From Mycolicibacter sp. MU0083 (GTDB lineage Bacteria > Actinomycetota > Actinomycetes > Mycobacteriales > Mycobacteriaceae), in the NCBI RefSeq assembly GCF_963378075.1, contig NZ_OY726394.1, positions 620,001 through 684,000 on the forward strand: DNA of 64,000 nucleotides, in the 5' to 3' direction. The translations under genes and the position numbers were made by a program. The notes beneath the pieces were generated by a model that saw nothing but the letters and a program-made list of their open reading frames with translations, was not told the origin of the DNA and ran no database searches. Every line of letters starts with the position of its first letter. The first letter of the stretch is position 1. Positions 44,864 through 61,265 of this stretch are shown here, piece after piece.

Positions 44864-45187
44864 TCAACGGGACAGGTGGATGCGGCCCCAGTCGCACAGT
44901 GCCTGCAGCACCGGCCCGAGCGTCGCGCCGTAGGCCGAGATCGAATAGTGCACGCACGGCGGCACGGTGCCGGCATCGTGCCGGTCGATGATCCCGTCGT
45001 CGACCAACTCGCGCAGATGGCGGATCAGCATCCGCTCACTGATCCCCGGGATGCTGCGCCGCAGCTCCGCCGTGCGCATCGGCCCATCGCTCAGCCGCCA
45101 CAGGATCGTTCCCTTCCAGCGTCCGTCGACCACCGAGAGCGCGGCATCTATCGGGCAGGCACTCGCCACATTTTTTGCCACCGTCAT
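44864..45187 (-). CDS. HxlR-family transcriptional regulator
   Basis: 107 residues. Winged helix with the HxlR core CPIDAALSVVDGRWKGTILWRL, LRRSIPGISERMLIRHLREL and DRHDAGTVPPCVHYSISAYG. Cys in the N-terminal CPID is the redox- or aldehyde-sensing position in some members. Divergent from a small membrane protein with an operator-like array (45213-45246) in the 80-base gap, so it probably controls itself and that gene. Confidence 0.9.
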   Translation of the reverse strand: MTVAKNVASACPIDAALSVVDGRWKGTILWRLSDGPMRTAELRRSIPGISERMLIRHLRELVDDGIIDRHDAGTVPPCVHYSISAYGATLGPVLQALCDWGRIHLSR

Positions 45188-45212
45188 CGCAGCTCCCAGC
45201 CCCGCAGGTACG

Positions 45213-45246
45213 CTGACAAAGTTGTCAGTACCTTGTTTTTTGTCAG
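45213..45246. promoter_or_regulatory. HxlR operator candidate, three TTGTCAG half-sites
   Basis: CTGACAA (45213-45219), AG, TTGTCAG (45222-45228) is a perfect inverted repeat; a third half-site TTGTCAG lies at 45240-45246, exactly 18 bases after the second. Position between the divergent HxlR gene and its neighbour makes regulation of both likely. Confidence 0.65.
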
Positions 45247-45267
45247 CATAGCGCGGAGGGTGGCGCC

Positions 45268-45690
45268 ATGGTGACGAATCTCGCGGCGATGGCCATGGCA
45301 GTCCTGGGCCCGATGGTGGGGGTGGAGTTCGCGGTAGCCGCGGTGCTGCACCCGATCACGGGTCGCCTTCCCGACGACGGCTTTCGGTCCGTGCGAAGCG
45401 AAAGTGCGCGACTGCTGGGCAAGGTGATGCCGTTCTGGTACATCGCGTCTTTCGTGCTGCTGGTGGCCGCGGGCGTGACGACGCGCAGTCGGCTCATCGG
45501 GGCTGCCGCGGCATTGCTGGTGGTGGTGATCGTGACTACCGTCGCGGTGCTGGTGCCGATCAACAACCGCATCGCGGCATGGTCGGCTCCCGGCGACGTC
45601 TCCCGGGACCTCGCGGCACGCTGGGATCGCCTGCACGCATTGCGGGCCGCGGTGCTGGTGGTGATCTGGGTGCTGCTGGCCATGGGGTGA
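45268..45690 (+). CDS. DUF1772/anthrone-oxygenase-like membrane protein
   Basis: 140 residues with four membrane segments (LAAMAMAVLGPMVGVEFAVAA; MPFWYIASFVLLVAAGV; LIGAAAALLVVVIVTTVAVLV; AVLVVIWVLLAMG). The conserved V-P-I-N-N-R and the D-L-A-A-R-W-D-R-L-H region are typical of the DUF1772 family. GGAGG precedes the ATG. Usually found beside HxlR or TetR regulators as part of a stress or quinone response, and here it is divergent from HxlR. Confidence 0.78.
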   Translation: MVTNLAAMAMAVLGPMVGVEFAVAAVLHPITGRLPDDGFRSVRSESARLLGKVMPFWYIASFVLLVAAGVTTRSRLIGAAAALLVVVIVTTVAVLVPINNRIAAWSAPGDVSRDLAARWDRLHALRAAVLVVIWVLLAMG

Positions 45691-45709
45691 ATTGGGGCGG
45701 GTGCGCGTT

Positions 45710-45739
45710 TTGGCTGATCGGCCCTCGCCGGGCTATGGT
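45710..45739 (+). promoter_or_regulatory. Promoter of rplJ-rplL
   Basis: TTGGCT (45710-45715), 18-base spacer, TATGGT (45734-45739); a start around 45746 would begin exactly before the L10 leader. Confidence 0.5.
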
Positions 45740-45749
45740 GTGTGACGAT

Positions 45750-45885
45750 CCACCGAAGACCGTCGGTTGCCGAGTAATCGGCTGAAGGTCCGGGAAACAT
45801 CCCGGCGGCCCACGCAGGAGGACGAGGCGCCGGCCCAGCCGGCATATCCGCCCCGACCGCATCCTGCGTCGGGGCGTTCGTTTTT
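45750..45885 (+). ncRNA. Ribosomal L10 leader with terminator hairpin
   Basis: mRNA leader that binds L10(L12)4 and controls rplJL. It contains the conserved-looking core GAAGACCGTCGGTTGCC, then CTGAAGGTCC and GGAAACATCCCGG, the latter like the kink-turn region. It ends with the hairpin GCCCCGAC (45850-45857), loop, GTCGGGGC (45868-45875) followed by GTTCGTTTTT, a Rho-independent stop before rplJ. Confidence 0.85.
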
Positions 45886-45934
45886 CCCGGGTGGCTCGCT
45901 TGAGACAAGTACTAGCCACACCGAGGAGGTATGC

Positions 45935-46549
45935 ATGGCGCGGGCTGACAAGACCGCCGCCGTCGCGGAGATCGTCGAGCAGTTCAACGGCTCGACCGCC
46001 ACCGTGATCACCGAGTACCGCGGTCTGACGGTTGCGAACCTGGCGGAGCTTCGGCGCTCGCTCGGCGACTCGGCAACCTACGCGGTGGCGAAGAACACCC
46101 TGGTCAAACTGGCGGCTGCGGAAGCCGGCATGGAGGGGCTCGACGAGCTCTTCGCCGGCCCGACCGCGATCGCGTTCATCAAGGGTGAACCGGTCGACGC
46201 GGCCAAGGCCATCAAGAAGTTCGCCAAGGACAACAAGGCGCTGATCGTCAAGGGCGGCTACATGGACGGCCGCGCGCTGTCCGTCGCCGAAGTCGAGCGC
46301 ATCGCCGACCTGGAGTCGCGCGAGGTGCTGCTGGCCAAGCTGGCCGGTGCCATGAAGGGCAACCTGTCCAAGGCCGCCGGTCTGTTCGCCGCTCCGGCGT
46401 CGCAGATGGCTCGCCTGGCGGCTGCCCTGCAGGAGAAGAAGCCCGCCGAGGCCGCACCGGCCCCCGCGGCCGAAGCTCCCGCCGAGGCCGCGGCCGAGGC
46501 TCCCGCCGAGACCGAAGCTGCCGAAGCTCCGGCCGACGCCGCCGAATAA
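45935..46549 (+). CDS. rplJ: 50S ribosomal protein L10
   Basis: 204 residues. Start [17 protein letters not shown]; conserved [19 protein letters not shown] and [10 protein letters not shown]; long Ala/Pro/Glu tail ([19 protein letters not shown]) typical of mycobacteria. GAGGAGG lies seven bases upstream. Forms the stalk base with L12. Confidence 0.98.
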   Translation: MARADKTAAVAEIVEQFNGSTATVITEYRGLTVANLAELRRSLGDSATYAVAKNTLVKLAAAEAGMEGLDELFAGPTAIAFIKGEPVDAAKAIKKFAKDNKALIVKGGYMDGRALSVAEVERIADLESREVLLAKLAGAMKGNLSKAAGLFAAPASQMARLAAALQEKKPAEAAPAPAAEAPAEAAAEAPAETEAAEAPADAAE

Positions 46550-46604
46550 TCCGGCACAACCCCAAACCCAACTTCCCTAACCGGAATCAGAAAGGACCGA
46601 AATC

Positions 46605-46994
<390 letters not shown>

Positions 46995-47009
46995 TTCGTT
47001 TTACGGTCG

Positions 47010-47041
47010 AAACCCCCGGAACCGCGAGGTTCCGGGGGTTT
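47010..47041. terminator. Terminator after rplL (also serves the convergent tetR gene)
   Basis: 14-bp stem AAACCCCCGGAACC (47010-47023), loop GCGA, GGTTCCGGGGGTTT (47028-47041). It is symmetric and lies only three bases before the end of the convergent TetR gene. Confidence 0.9.
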
Positions 47042-47044
47042 CTG

Positions 47045-47746
47045 CTATTCGGGGGCGGGTAGGGCCCGGGCGCCCGCCGCGGCCAGCGACTGCGCGGCCC
47101 GCTCCGGGGTGTCGCCGAGTGCGGCCAACAGGCTCAGGGTCATCGGGCTCAGCACGTGTGCCGCCGCGGTGAGGCTGTCGGTGTCGTCGCCGAAGAACCC
47201 GGCCAGCTCCAACATCATGAAGCCGTGCATGACCGTCCAGAACTGCGCCGCGGCGGCCACCACGCCGGCGTCGTCGGTCACCGTGAGTCGGCCGGCCGCC
47301 ATCGCGCGCTGTACGCCGCGCACCACGTGGGCGAAGCTGGGCACCTCGAGGTCGATCTGGGCGGTACCGAGGGTGAGCATGTTGTGGGCCGGGGCGTTGA
47401 TGCCGTGCGCGCTGGTGCTGCCGAACATCAATCGGTACAGGTGCGGTCGGCTGATCGCGAAATCGCGGTAGGCGATCCCGGTGGCCAGCAGATCCGCCAC
47501 CGGGTCCTCGGTGGGCGTCAGCGTCAGCGCCACCTCGAACTGCCGCAGGCCCTCGTCGGTGACCGCCGCGATCAGCTGCGGCATTCCGCCGAAATGCGTG
47601 TAGACGGCCATGGTCGAGGTGTTCGCGGCGGCGGCGATCTTGCGGGTCTGCAGGGCGTCGGGCCCGTGCTCGTCGAGCAGGTCCAGTGCCGCGGCCAGCA
47701 GATCATCGCGAACCGTCCGCGCGGGTTGCGACGTCACGGTTGCCAT
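47045..47746 (-). CDS. TetR-family regulator (Rv0653c-like)
   Basis: 233 residues. N-terminal helix-turn-helix TRKIAAAANTSTMAVYTHFGGMPQLIAAV near residues 40-65, then a ligand-binding domain with C-terminal ALGDTPERAAQSLA. Divergent from the carotenoid oxygenase with 61 bases between starts and an inverted repeat in the gap, so it most likely represses that gene. Confidence 0.9.
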   Translation of the reverse strand: MATVTSQPARTVRDDLLAAALDLLDEHGPDALQTRKIAAAANTSTMAVYTHFGGMPQLIAAVTDEGLRQFEVALTLTPTEDPVADLLATGIAYRDFAISRPHLYRLMFGSTSAHGINAPAHNMLTLGTAQIDLEVPSFAHVVRGVQRAMAAGRLTVTDDAGVVAAAAQFWTVMHGFMMLELAGFFGDDTDSLTAAAHVLSPMTLSLLAALGDTPERAAQSLAAAGARALPAPE

Positions 47747-47771
47747 CGTCGCACAGTCGGCGTACTGTCCT

Positions 47772-47797
47772 CATAACGATGAAATAACAACGTTATG
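47772..47797. promoter_or_regulatory. TetR operator between tetR and carotenoid oxygenase
   Basis: CATAACG (47772-47778) and CGTTATG (47791-47797), a perfect 7-bp inverted repeat with a 12-base spacer that contains another ATAAC. AT-rich in a GC-rich setting, centred in the divergent gap. Confidence 0.65.
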
Positions 47798-47807
47798 GGA
47801 GGTTCGC

Positions 47808-49328
47808 ATGACCATCGAGACCACCCGCGCGTCGTCGCCGGGGAACCCGTACCTCGAAGACGTCCTCGCCCCCGTCGGCGCCGAGGTGACCGTCACCGAA
47901 CTGCGCGTCACCGGCACGATCCCGGACTACCTCGACGGCCGCTACCTGCGCAACGGGCCCAACCCGGTCGCCGCGGTCGATCCCGCCACCTATCACTGGT
48001 TCACCGGTGACCCGATGGTGCACGGCGTGGCGCTGGGGCAGGGCCGGGCGCACTGGTACCGCAACCGGTGGGTGCGCACCCCCGCGGTCTGCGCGGCACT
48101 GGGCGAACCACGGCCGGAGCGCATCGACATCCGCGCCGGAATGCAGTCCGTCGGCCCCAACACCAACGTGCTCGGCCACGCCGGGAAGACGCTCGCCCTG
48201 GTCGAGGGCGGGGTGGCCAACTACGAACTCACCGAGGACCTCGACACGGTCGGTACCTGCGACTTCGACGGCACCCTGGCCGGCGGCTACACCGCGCACC
48301 CGCACCGCGACCCCGCCACCGGCGAGCTGCACGCGGTGTCCTACTCCTTCGCCCGCGGCAACACCGTGCAGTACTCGGTGATCGACACCGCCGGGCGGGC
48401 CCGGCGCACCGTCGACATCGAGGTCACCGGCTCGCCGATGATGCACGACTTCTCGCTGACGGAGAAGTACGTGGTGGTCTACGACCTGCCGGTCACCTTC
48501 GATTCGGCACAGGTCCTGCCGGCGAGCATGCCGCGCTGGCTCAAGGCCCCGGCCGGACGGGTGCTGAGCAGGCTGGTGGGACGGGTGCGGGTGCCCGACC
48601 CGGTCGTCGCGATGGTCAACCGCGACGATCGGCCCGCCGCTGGGCTGCCCTACGCCTGGAACCCCGGCTACCCGGCCCGGATCGGGGTGCTGCCGCGGGA
48701 AGGGGAGCCGAAGGTCCGGTGGTTCGACGTGGAGCCCTGCTACGTCTTCCATCCGCTCAACGCCTACTCCGAGGTCTCGCCCACCGGTCAGGAACTGCTG
48801 ATACTCGACGTGGTGCGTTACGACAAGGTGTTCGACGCCGACCGCCGCGGTCCCGGCGACGCCCCGCCGGCACTGCACCGCTGGACGATCAACCTCGACA
48901 CCGGCGCGGTCAGCACCGAGGGCCGCGACGACCGGCCGCAGGAGTTCCCCCGGATCAACGAATCGCTGCTGGGGGCCAAACACCGCTTCGGCTACGCCGT
49001 CGGCATCAACGGCGGCTTCGTCGGCGGGGACCGGACGCCGATGTCGACCGCGCTCTACAAACACGACTACCGGACCGGTACCAGCATCACCGCACCGCTG
49101 GATCCCCGATTGGTGCTGGGGGAGATGTCGTTCGTGCCCAGGCCGGGGGGCCCGACCGAGGACCCGGCCGAGGACGACGGCATCCTGATCGGGATGGGTT
49201 ACCACCGCGGCGACGACGAGGGCCAATTGGTCATCCTGGACGCCGCCACCTGTGAGGCGGTGGCCACCGTGCACCTGCCGCAACGGGTTCCGATGGGCTT
49301 CCACGGCAATTGGACACCTGTCGACTGA
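47808..49328 (+). CDS. Carotenoid cleavage oxygenase (Rv0654-like)
   Basis: 506 residues. Non-haem iron beta-propeller with four His ligands in YTAHPHRD, MMHDFS, VFHPLN and the final GFHGNW; NGPNP near residue 50. The M. tuberculosis orthologue cleaves carotenoids and apocarotenoids at central and off-centre double bonds. Orthology supported by position between tetR and mkl. Controlled by the divergent TetR. Second such oxygenase in the window, the other being fused to an anti-sigma domain. Confidence 0.93.
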   Translation: MTIETTRASSPGNPYLEDVLAPVGAEVTVTELRVTGTIPDYLDGRYLRNGPNPVAAVDPATYHWFTGDPMVHGVALGQGRAHWYRNRWVRTPAVCAALGEPRPERIDIRAGMQSVGPNTNVLGHAGKTLALVEGGVANYELTEDLDTVGTCDFDGTLAGGYTAHPHRDPATGELHAVSYSFARGNTVQYSVIDTAGRARRTVDIEVTGSPMMHDFSLTEKYVVVYDLPVTFDSAQVLPASMPRWLKAPAGRVLSRLVGRVRVPDPVVAMVNRDDRPAAGLPYAWNPGYPARIGVLPREGEPKVRWFDVEPCYVFHPLNAYSEVSPTGQELLILDVVRYDKVFDADRRGPGDAPPALHRWTINLDTGAVSTEGRDDRPQEFPRINESLLGAKHRFGYAVGINGGFVGGDRTPMSTALYKHDYRTGTSITAPLDPRLVLGEMSFVPRPGGPTEDPAEDDGILIGMGYHRGDDEGQLVILDAATCEAVATVHLPQRVPMGFHGNWTPVD

Positions 49329-49423
49329 GGCGGACCGACGATACACATCGCACCTGTGCGCTACAGTGGCCCAAGCCACAAGCCAGTCGTGGCATCACCA
49401 GACGTTGCGGAAGGACCTCACTA

Positions 49424-50476
49424 ATGGGTGTCGCCATCGAGGTACAGGGGCTTACCAAGTCGTTCGGAGCGGCCCGAATTTGGGAAGACGTCACCATGAC
49501 CATTCCCAAGGGCGAGGTCAGCGTTCTGCTGGGACCCTCCGGTACCGGTAAATCCGTGTTCCTGAAGTCGTTGATCGGCCTGCTGCGCCCCGAGCGCGGC
49601 TCGATCACCATCGACGGCACCGACATCCTGCAGTGCTCCGCCAAGGAGCTCTACGAGATCCGCACCCTGTTCGGTGTGCTGTTCCAGGACGGCGCCCTGT
49701 TCGGGTCGATGAACATCTACGACAACACCGCCTTCCCGCTGCGTGAGCACACCAAGAAGTCCGAGAAGGAAATCCGTGACATCGTCATGGAGAAGCTCGA
49801 GATGGTCGGTATGCCCAACGACGGCTACAAGTTCCCCGGCGAGATCTCCGGCGGTATGCGCAAGCGTGCCGGCCTGGCCCGCGCCCTGGTCCTCGACCCG
49901 CAGATCATCCTCTGCGACGAGCCGGACTCCGGTCTGGACCCGGTCCGTACCGCGTACCTGAGCCAGCTGCTGATCGACATCAACGCGCAGATCGACGCCA
50001 CCATCCTGATCGTGACGCACAACATCAACATCGCCCGCACCGTGCCGGACAACATCGGCATGCTGTTCCGCAAGGAGCTGGTGATGTTCGGGCCGCGCGA
50101 GGTGCTGCTGACCTCCGACGAGCCGGTGGTGCGCCAGTTCCTCAACGGGCGCCGGATCGGCCCGATCGGCATGTCCGAGGAGAAGGACCAGGCGACCGCC
50201 GCGGCCGAGGAAGCGATGATCGCGGCCGGCCAGAGCGACGGCGGCGTCGAGGAGATCGAGGGCGTGCCGCCGCAGCTGAGCGCGACCCCCGGCCTGCCGG
50301 AGCGCAAGGCCGTCGGTCGGCGTCAGGCCCGGGTGCGCGAGATCCTGCACACCCTGCCGCCCAACGCCCAGGCCGCCATCCGCGACGAGCTGGAGGGCAC
50401 CCACAAGTACGCGGTGCACGAGTTCCCCGCGGACGAAGAGGCTCCCACCGCGTCCCTCCCGACGTCCCAGGGCTGA
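49424..50476 (+). CDS. mkl: ATP-binding protein of Mce transporters, MceG/Mkl
   Basis: 350 residues. ABC ATPase: Walker A LLGPSGTGKSVFLKSL, signature EISGGMRKRAGLARAL, Walker B IILCDEPDSGLDP, His switch IVTHNI. The C-terminal about 100 residues (EEKDQATAAAEEAMIAAGQS, then HTLPPNAQAAIRDELEG) are specific to the mycobacterial MceG, which powers lipid import by all Mce complexes. ATG 49424; a longer in-frame start at 49310 lies within the oxygenase gene and is unlikely. Confidence 0.95.
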   Translation: MGVAIEVQGLTKSFGAARIWEDVTMTIPKGEVSVLLGPSGTGKSVFLKSLIGLLRPERGSITIDGTDILQCSAKELYEIRTLFGVLFQDGALFGSMNIYDNTAFPLREHTKKSEKEIRDIVMEKLEMVGMPNDGYKFPGEISGGMRKRAGLARALVLDPQIILCDEPDSGLDPVRTAYLSQLLIDINAQIDATILIVTHNINIARTVPDNIGMLFRKELVMFGPREVLLTSDEPVVRQFLNGRRIGPIGMSEEKDQATAAAEEAMIAAGQSDGGVEEIEGVPPQLSATPGLPERKAVGRRQARVREILHTLPPNAQAAIRDELEGTHKYAVHEFPADEEAPTASLPTSQG

Positions 50477-50877
50477 GCCCGCGCCTCGACGATGCCGGTT
50501 CCAAGCCGTGTCAGCTCTTGACGGACGGACGTAAACGGTCCAATCTGTTCAGCAGCACACGTGCGGGGAGTCCGGCGGAGGCCGGGTCGGCATCGGACAG
50601 GGGCCCCCGGTCGCGGCAGTTGAGGATTGCGTGAGCCTGCGCTATTGTTGGACGTTGCGCTGGCTTCCTCCTGCCCATCCCTTACCCGCATCTGACACCG
50701 CAGTACCAGCTTGAGTCGCGTTTGTTGGCTCGTTTCAGGCTTGTGACGCCGTGTTTTGGCTGTGCGTGAGACCGGACAGAGCGTTCGCCAGCCGAACCAA
50801 CGGTCGATATTCGCAGCGAACGGGGCCCGGTGAGAACCGGAATCCGCTGGCCGCATTAGGTGCTGGAAGGACGCATC
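50477..50877 (+). promoter_or_regulatory. rpoBC promoter region, two candidate promoters
   Basis: About 400 bases without a gene. Best promoter: TTGAGG (50620-50625), 17-base spacer, TATTGT (50643-50648). A second candidate: TTGACG (50518-50523) with CAATCT about 17 bases later. The long leader to rpoB (about 220 bases) fits rpoB transcription in mycobacteria, where two start sites are known. No small ORF was judged real here. Confidence 0.5.
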
Positions 50878-54390
<3,513 letters not shown>

Positions 54391-54424
54391 TTGTCCTGAC
54401 CCTCGACTAGTTATTGGCTACTAA

Positions 54425-58399
<3,975 letters not shown>

Positions 58400-58404
58400 T
58401 CACA

Positions 58405-58471
58405 GACGAGAGAAGCCCCGGGGTGTGCCCCGGGGCTTTTCTCGTCTCCGCCTCCCGCCGGGAGGCGGAGA
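58405..58471. terminator. Tandem hairpin terminator between rpoC and ohyA
   Basis: First hairpin: AAGCCCCGGGG (58413-58423), loop TGTG, CCCCGGGGCTT then TT, with outer pairing of GACGAG (58405-58410) to CTCGTC. Second hairpin directly after: TCTCCGCCTCCC (58445-58456), GCC loop, GGGAGGCGGAGA (58460-58471). Serves both converging genes. Confidence 0.88.
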
Positions 58472-58492
58472 CTTGTTGTCGGTGGCTGTGGT

Positions 58493-60271
58493 CTACTTCT
58501 TCGTCGGTTGTCCGATCAGGTGGTAGTCGACGAGCAGCTTGCCGACCTCGTTGTCCTGAAACTTGTTGTACAGGCGTTCGCGCAGGAAGTGCGGGCCGGG
58601 CAAGTCGATCTCGGCGCCGTCCCGCAGCCGCGATGTCGCATTGAGCAGGTGCCGGACGTCGTAGGTCGAACCGAACACCTCGGGGACGGCGCGCTCGATG
58701 TCGAGCAGCGTGTACACCGCCTCCATCGGGGTGCGCACCGAGTACTCGGTGGTGAAGATGCAGTCGCGCGTGGGACTTTCGGCGAACTGGCCGATGAAGG
58801 CGAAGTTGACGGAACCGGCGGGCACCACGTCGGGACGATCGCCGGCCTGCCGCGGCATGAAGAACGCCGTGACGTAGGGCATCATGCACGGGACCGCCTT
58901 GGCGCCGGTGGCGGCGAGCTCGTCGATCTGATTCGGTGGTACGCCCATGTGGTACAGCCACTCGCGGGTGATCTCCTCACCGGTGCACTCGGAGATCGAC
59001 TTTTTGACGTAGTCACCGGGAACATCGGAGATCAGCGCGTACACCCAGACGACGATGTGCTCCTTCGGCTGCTGCTTGAAGTGCGGTTGCCGGTTGACGG
59101 TCCAACTCATCAACCAACTCGAATCCCGCGCGGTGACGATGCCGCCGGTTACCACCTTGCCGCTGAACGGATCGCGCTTGCAGATCTTGCGGATGTACTC
59201 CGGGATGCGTTCGTCCAAGGTGGTGACGGTGCACGACTCCCACTTGGTGGCGTCGATGTCACCGGCGAACACGTCGGGACGCCCGAAGGCCGGATCCTTC
59301 GCGGCGATGGTGCGCCACAGATCCCAGGCCGGGGCGGGCCCGCGGTTGGTCTTGGCCGGAGTGTGATGGTCGCCCTCGTCGGAGTTCTCGGTGAGTGATC
59401 CGATCGTGATGAACAGCAGGTCGTCGTCGGACAGCGGGGTGGACCCCCGCTCGCCGTTGCTGACCCAGTGGATGGCGGTGGCCCGCTTGCGGGTGCCGTC
59501 GATGTCGAAGTCAACGTCGGTGACGGTCGTCGAGAATCGGAAGTTCACGCCCTGGTCGAGCAGCCAGGTGTAGAGCGGCAGCACCAGTGACTCGTATTGG
59601 TTGTACTTGGTGAACTTCAGTGTCGACAGGTCGGGCAGGCCTTTGATGTGGTGGATGAAGCGGTGCAGGTACAGCTTCATCTCCAGCGCGCTGTGCCACT
59701 CTTCGAAGGCGAACATGGTGCGCCAGTACAGCCAGAAATTGCTCGCCAGGAACTCTTTGCTGAAGAACTCGTTGATCTTGACGTTCTCCATCTCCTCGCG
59801 GGTGGCAAGGAAAGCTCTGACCAGGTCTTTCTGCGAGGCGTCGTCCATATCGAACTTGCCGTCGGTGTGGGCGTCCCGGCCCTGCTTTTCCGTGACGCGG
59901 CACAGCGAGAAGTTCGGGTCGTCTTTGTTGAGCCAGTAGAACTCATCGAGGACGCTCGCCCCCTCGACCTCCAGTGACGGGATCGACCGGAACAGGTCCC
60001 AGAGACACTCGAAGTGGTTCTCCATCTCGCGCCCACCGCGGATCACGAAGCCCTTTTTCGGCTCTTTTATGCCGTCGAGTGCACCGCCCGGAAGGTCGAG
60101 CTCTTCGAAGATCGTGATCTTGTCGCCGGCCATCTGGCCGTCGCGGATCAGGAAGGCAGCCCCGGCCAGTGACGCGAGGCCCGATCCGACGAACCATGCG
60201 GTCTTGTCATCGACCCCGGCTGGTTTGCGCGGCCGTGCGAATGCTTCGTAGTTACCGGCATCGTGACGCAT
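58493..60271 (-). CDS. ohyA: Oleate hydratase (myosin-cross-reactive antigen family)
   Basis: 592 residues. FAD-dependent enzyme adding water to the cis-9 bond of oleate and palmitoleate to give 10-hydroxy fatty acids. FAD motif WFVGSGLASLAGAAFLIRDG near residue 30, GGALDGIKEPKKGFVIRGGR and ENHFECLWDLF (lid with catalytic acid), SSWLMSWTVNRQPHFKQQP, and C-terminal GQFAESPTRDCIFTTEYSVR. Length and motifs match the family. ATG 60271 opens the conserved N-terminus. Downstream of a hydroxyacyl dehydrogenase gene in the same direction with 50 bases between, so probably one operon. Confidence 0.95.
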   Translation of the reverse strand: MRHDAGNYEAFARPRKPAGVDDKTAWFVGSGLASLAGAAFLIRDGQMAGDKITIFEELDLPGGALDGIKEPKKGFVIRGGREMENHFECLWDLFRSIPSLEVEGASVLDEFYWLNKDDPNFSLCRVTEKQGRDAHTDGKFDMDDASQKDLVRAFLATREEMENVKINEFFSKEFLASNFWLYWRTMFAFEEWHSALEMKLYLHRFIHHIKGLPDLSTLKFTKYNQYESLVLPLYTWLLDQGVNFRFSTTVTDVDFDIDGTRKRATAIHWVSNGERGSTPLSDDDLLFITIGSLTENSDEGDHHTPAKTNRGPAPAWDLWRTIAAKDPAFGRPDVFAGDIDATKWESCTVTTLDERIPEYIRKICKRDPFSGKVVTGGIVTARDSSWLMSWTVNRQPHFKQQPKEHIVVWVYALISDVPGDYVKKSISECTGEEITREWLYHMGVPPNQIDELAATGAKAVPCMMPYVTAFFMPRQAGDRPDVVPAGSVNFAFIGQFAESPTRDCIFTTEYSVRTPMEAVYTLLDIERAVPEVFGSTYDVRHLLNATSRLRDGAEIDLPGPHFLRERLYNKFQDNEVGKLLVDYHLIGQPTKK

Positions 60272-60321
60272 GTATCCCCTTAAATGAGGTTCGGTGATAT
60301 TTCGGGACGTGCTGGCGCTGT

Positions 60322-61179
60322 CTACGACGTGTAGTCGTAGAAGCCGTGGCCGCTGGACTGACCGAGGCGACCCTTGTCGATGTAGTTCTCCTTGAGCCAC
60401 GCCCCGAGCTTCTGCTGGTCGGCGTCGCCGGACATCATGATGTTGTACGGGGTGTTGAGCCCGATGATGTCGTAGATCTGGAACGGCCCGAGCGGCGAAC
60501 CGGTCGCGATCTTCCACACCTGGTCGACGGCCTGGGGGTCGGCATAGTCGCCGGCGGCGAGCTCTGCGGCCGCCGCCAACCAGGGCACCAGGATCGAGTT
60601 GAGCAGGTAGCCGGCCTTCTCCTTGTGCATCGGAATCGGCACCATGCCGATCTCGGTGGCCGTCTGCACCGCGGTGTCGAACGTTTCCTTGCTGGTGTTC
60701 GGCGTGCCCATGATCTCGCAGGTGTTGAACTGCCAGACCCGGTTGGCGAAGTGCATCGCCAGGAAACGGTCTTCTCGCCCGCTCGACGGGGCGATCTGAC
60801 TGGGCAACAACGTGGAGGAGTTGGTGGCGAAGATGGTGGCCGACGGTGCTACGTCGTTCAGCCTGGCGAAGGTGTCTTCCTTGATCTTGGCAACCTCGGG
60901 AACGGCTTCGATGACCAGGTCGGCTTCACCCGCTGCCACCGCCAGATCGGAGGTGAACGACAGCCTGCCGAGCGCGGCGTCGACCGACTCCTGTGTGGCG
61001 CCGGGAATTTCGGCGAGATAGGTCTTCGCCAGTTCCGCGGCACGTTCCTTCGCCTTGACCAGAATATCGTCGTTGATGTCGTAGGCGGTGACGGTCTTGC
61101 CGTGGTAGGCGGATTGGAAGGCGATCTGCGATCCGAGGACACCGGTGCCGAGAACTGTGAGGTGTTTAACGTTCGTCAT
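60322..61179 (-). CDS. 3-hydroxyacyl-CoA dehydrogenase family protein
   Basis: 285 residues. NAD-binding LTVLGTGVLGSQIAFQSAYH, D31 (AYDIND) selecting NAD, catalytic His in RFLAMHFANRVWQFNTCEIM with Glu eleven residues on, and C-terminal helical domain LLNSILVPWLAAAAELAAGD. The usual HFFNP is replaced by HFANR, so substrate range may differ from beta-oxidation enzymes. Upstream of ohyA, which suggests oxidation of a hydroxy fatty acid or its CoA ester. Divergent from the flavoprotein gene across a repeat-containing spacer. Confidence 0.88.
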   Translation of the reverse strand: MTNVKHLTVLGTGVLGSQIAFQSAYHGKTVTAYDINDDILVKAKERAAELAKTYLAEIPGATQESVDAALGRLSFTSDLAVAAGEADLVIEAVPEVAKIKEDTFARLNDVAPSATIFATNSSTLLPSQIAPSSGREDRFLAMHFANRVWQFNTCEIMGTPNTSKETFDTAVQTATEIGMVPIPMHKEKAGYLLNSILVPWLAAAAELAAGDYADPQAVDQVWKIATGSPLGPFQIYDIIGLNTPYNIMMSGDADQQKLGAWLKENYIDKGRLGQSSGHGFYDYTS

Positions 61180-61218
61180 GGTAGAGATGATCCAATCACA
61201 GGAGCGTCCGCAAACCGT

Positions 61219-61255
61219 CCGGTACAACGAAAACGGTTTTCCGGCACAACAAAAA
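61219..61255. promoter_or_regulatory. Tandem 15-bp repeats between the divergent HAD and NDH-2 genes
   Basis: CCGGTACAACGAAAA (61219-61233) and CCGGCACAACAAAAA (61241-61255) are direct repeats with a period of 22 bases, two helical turns. Between them GAAAAC-G-GTTTTC (61229-61241) is a perfect inverted repeat. The second copy reaches the ribosome-binding site of the gene at 61266. Looks like an operator for both directions. Confidence 0.55.
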
Positions 61256-61265
61256 GGGGTCCTAG

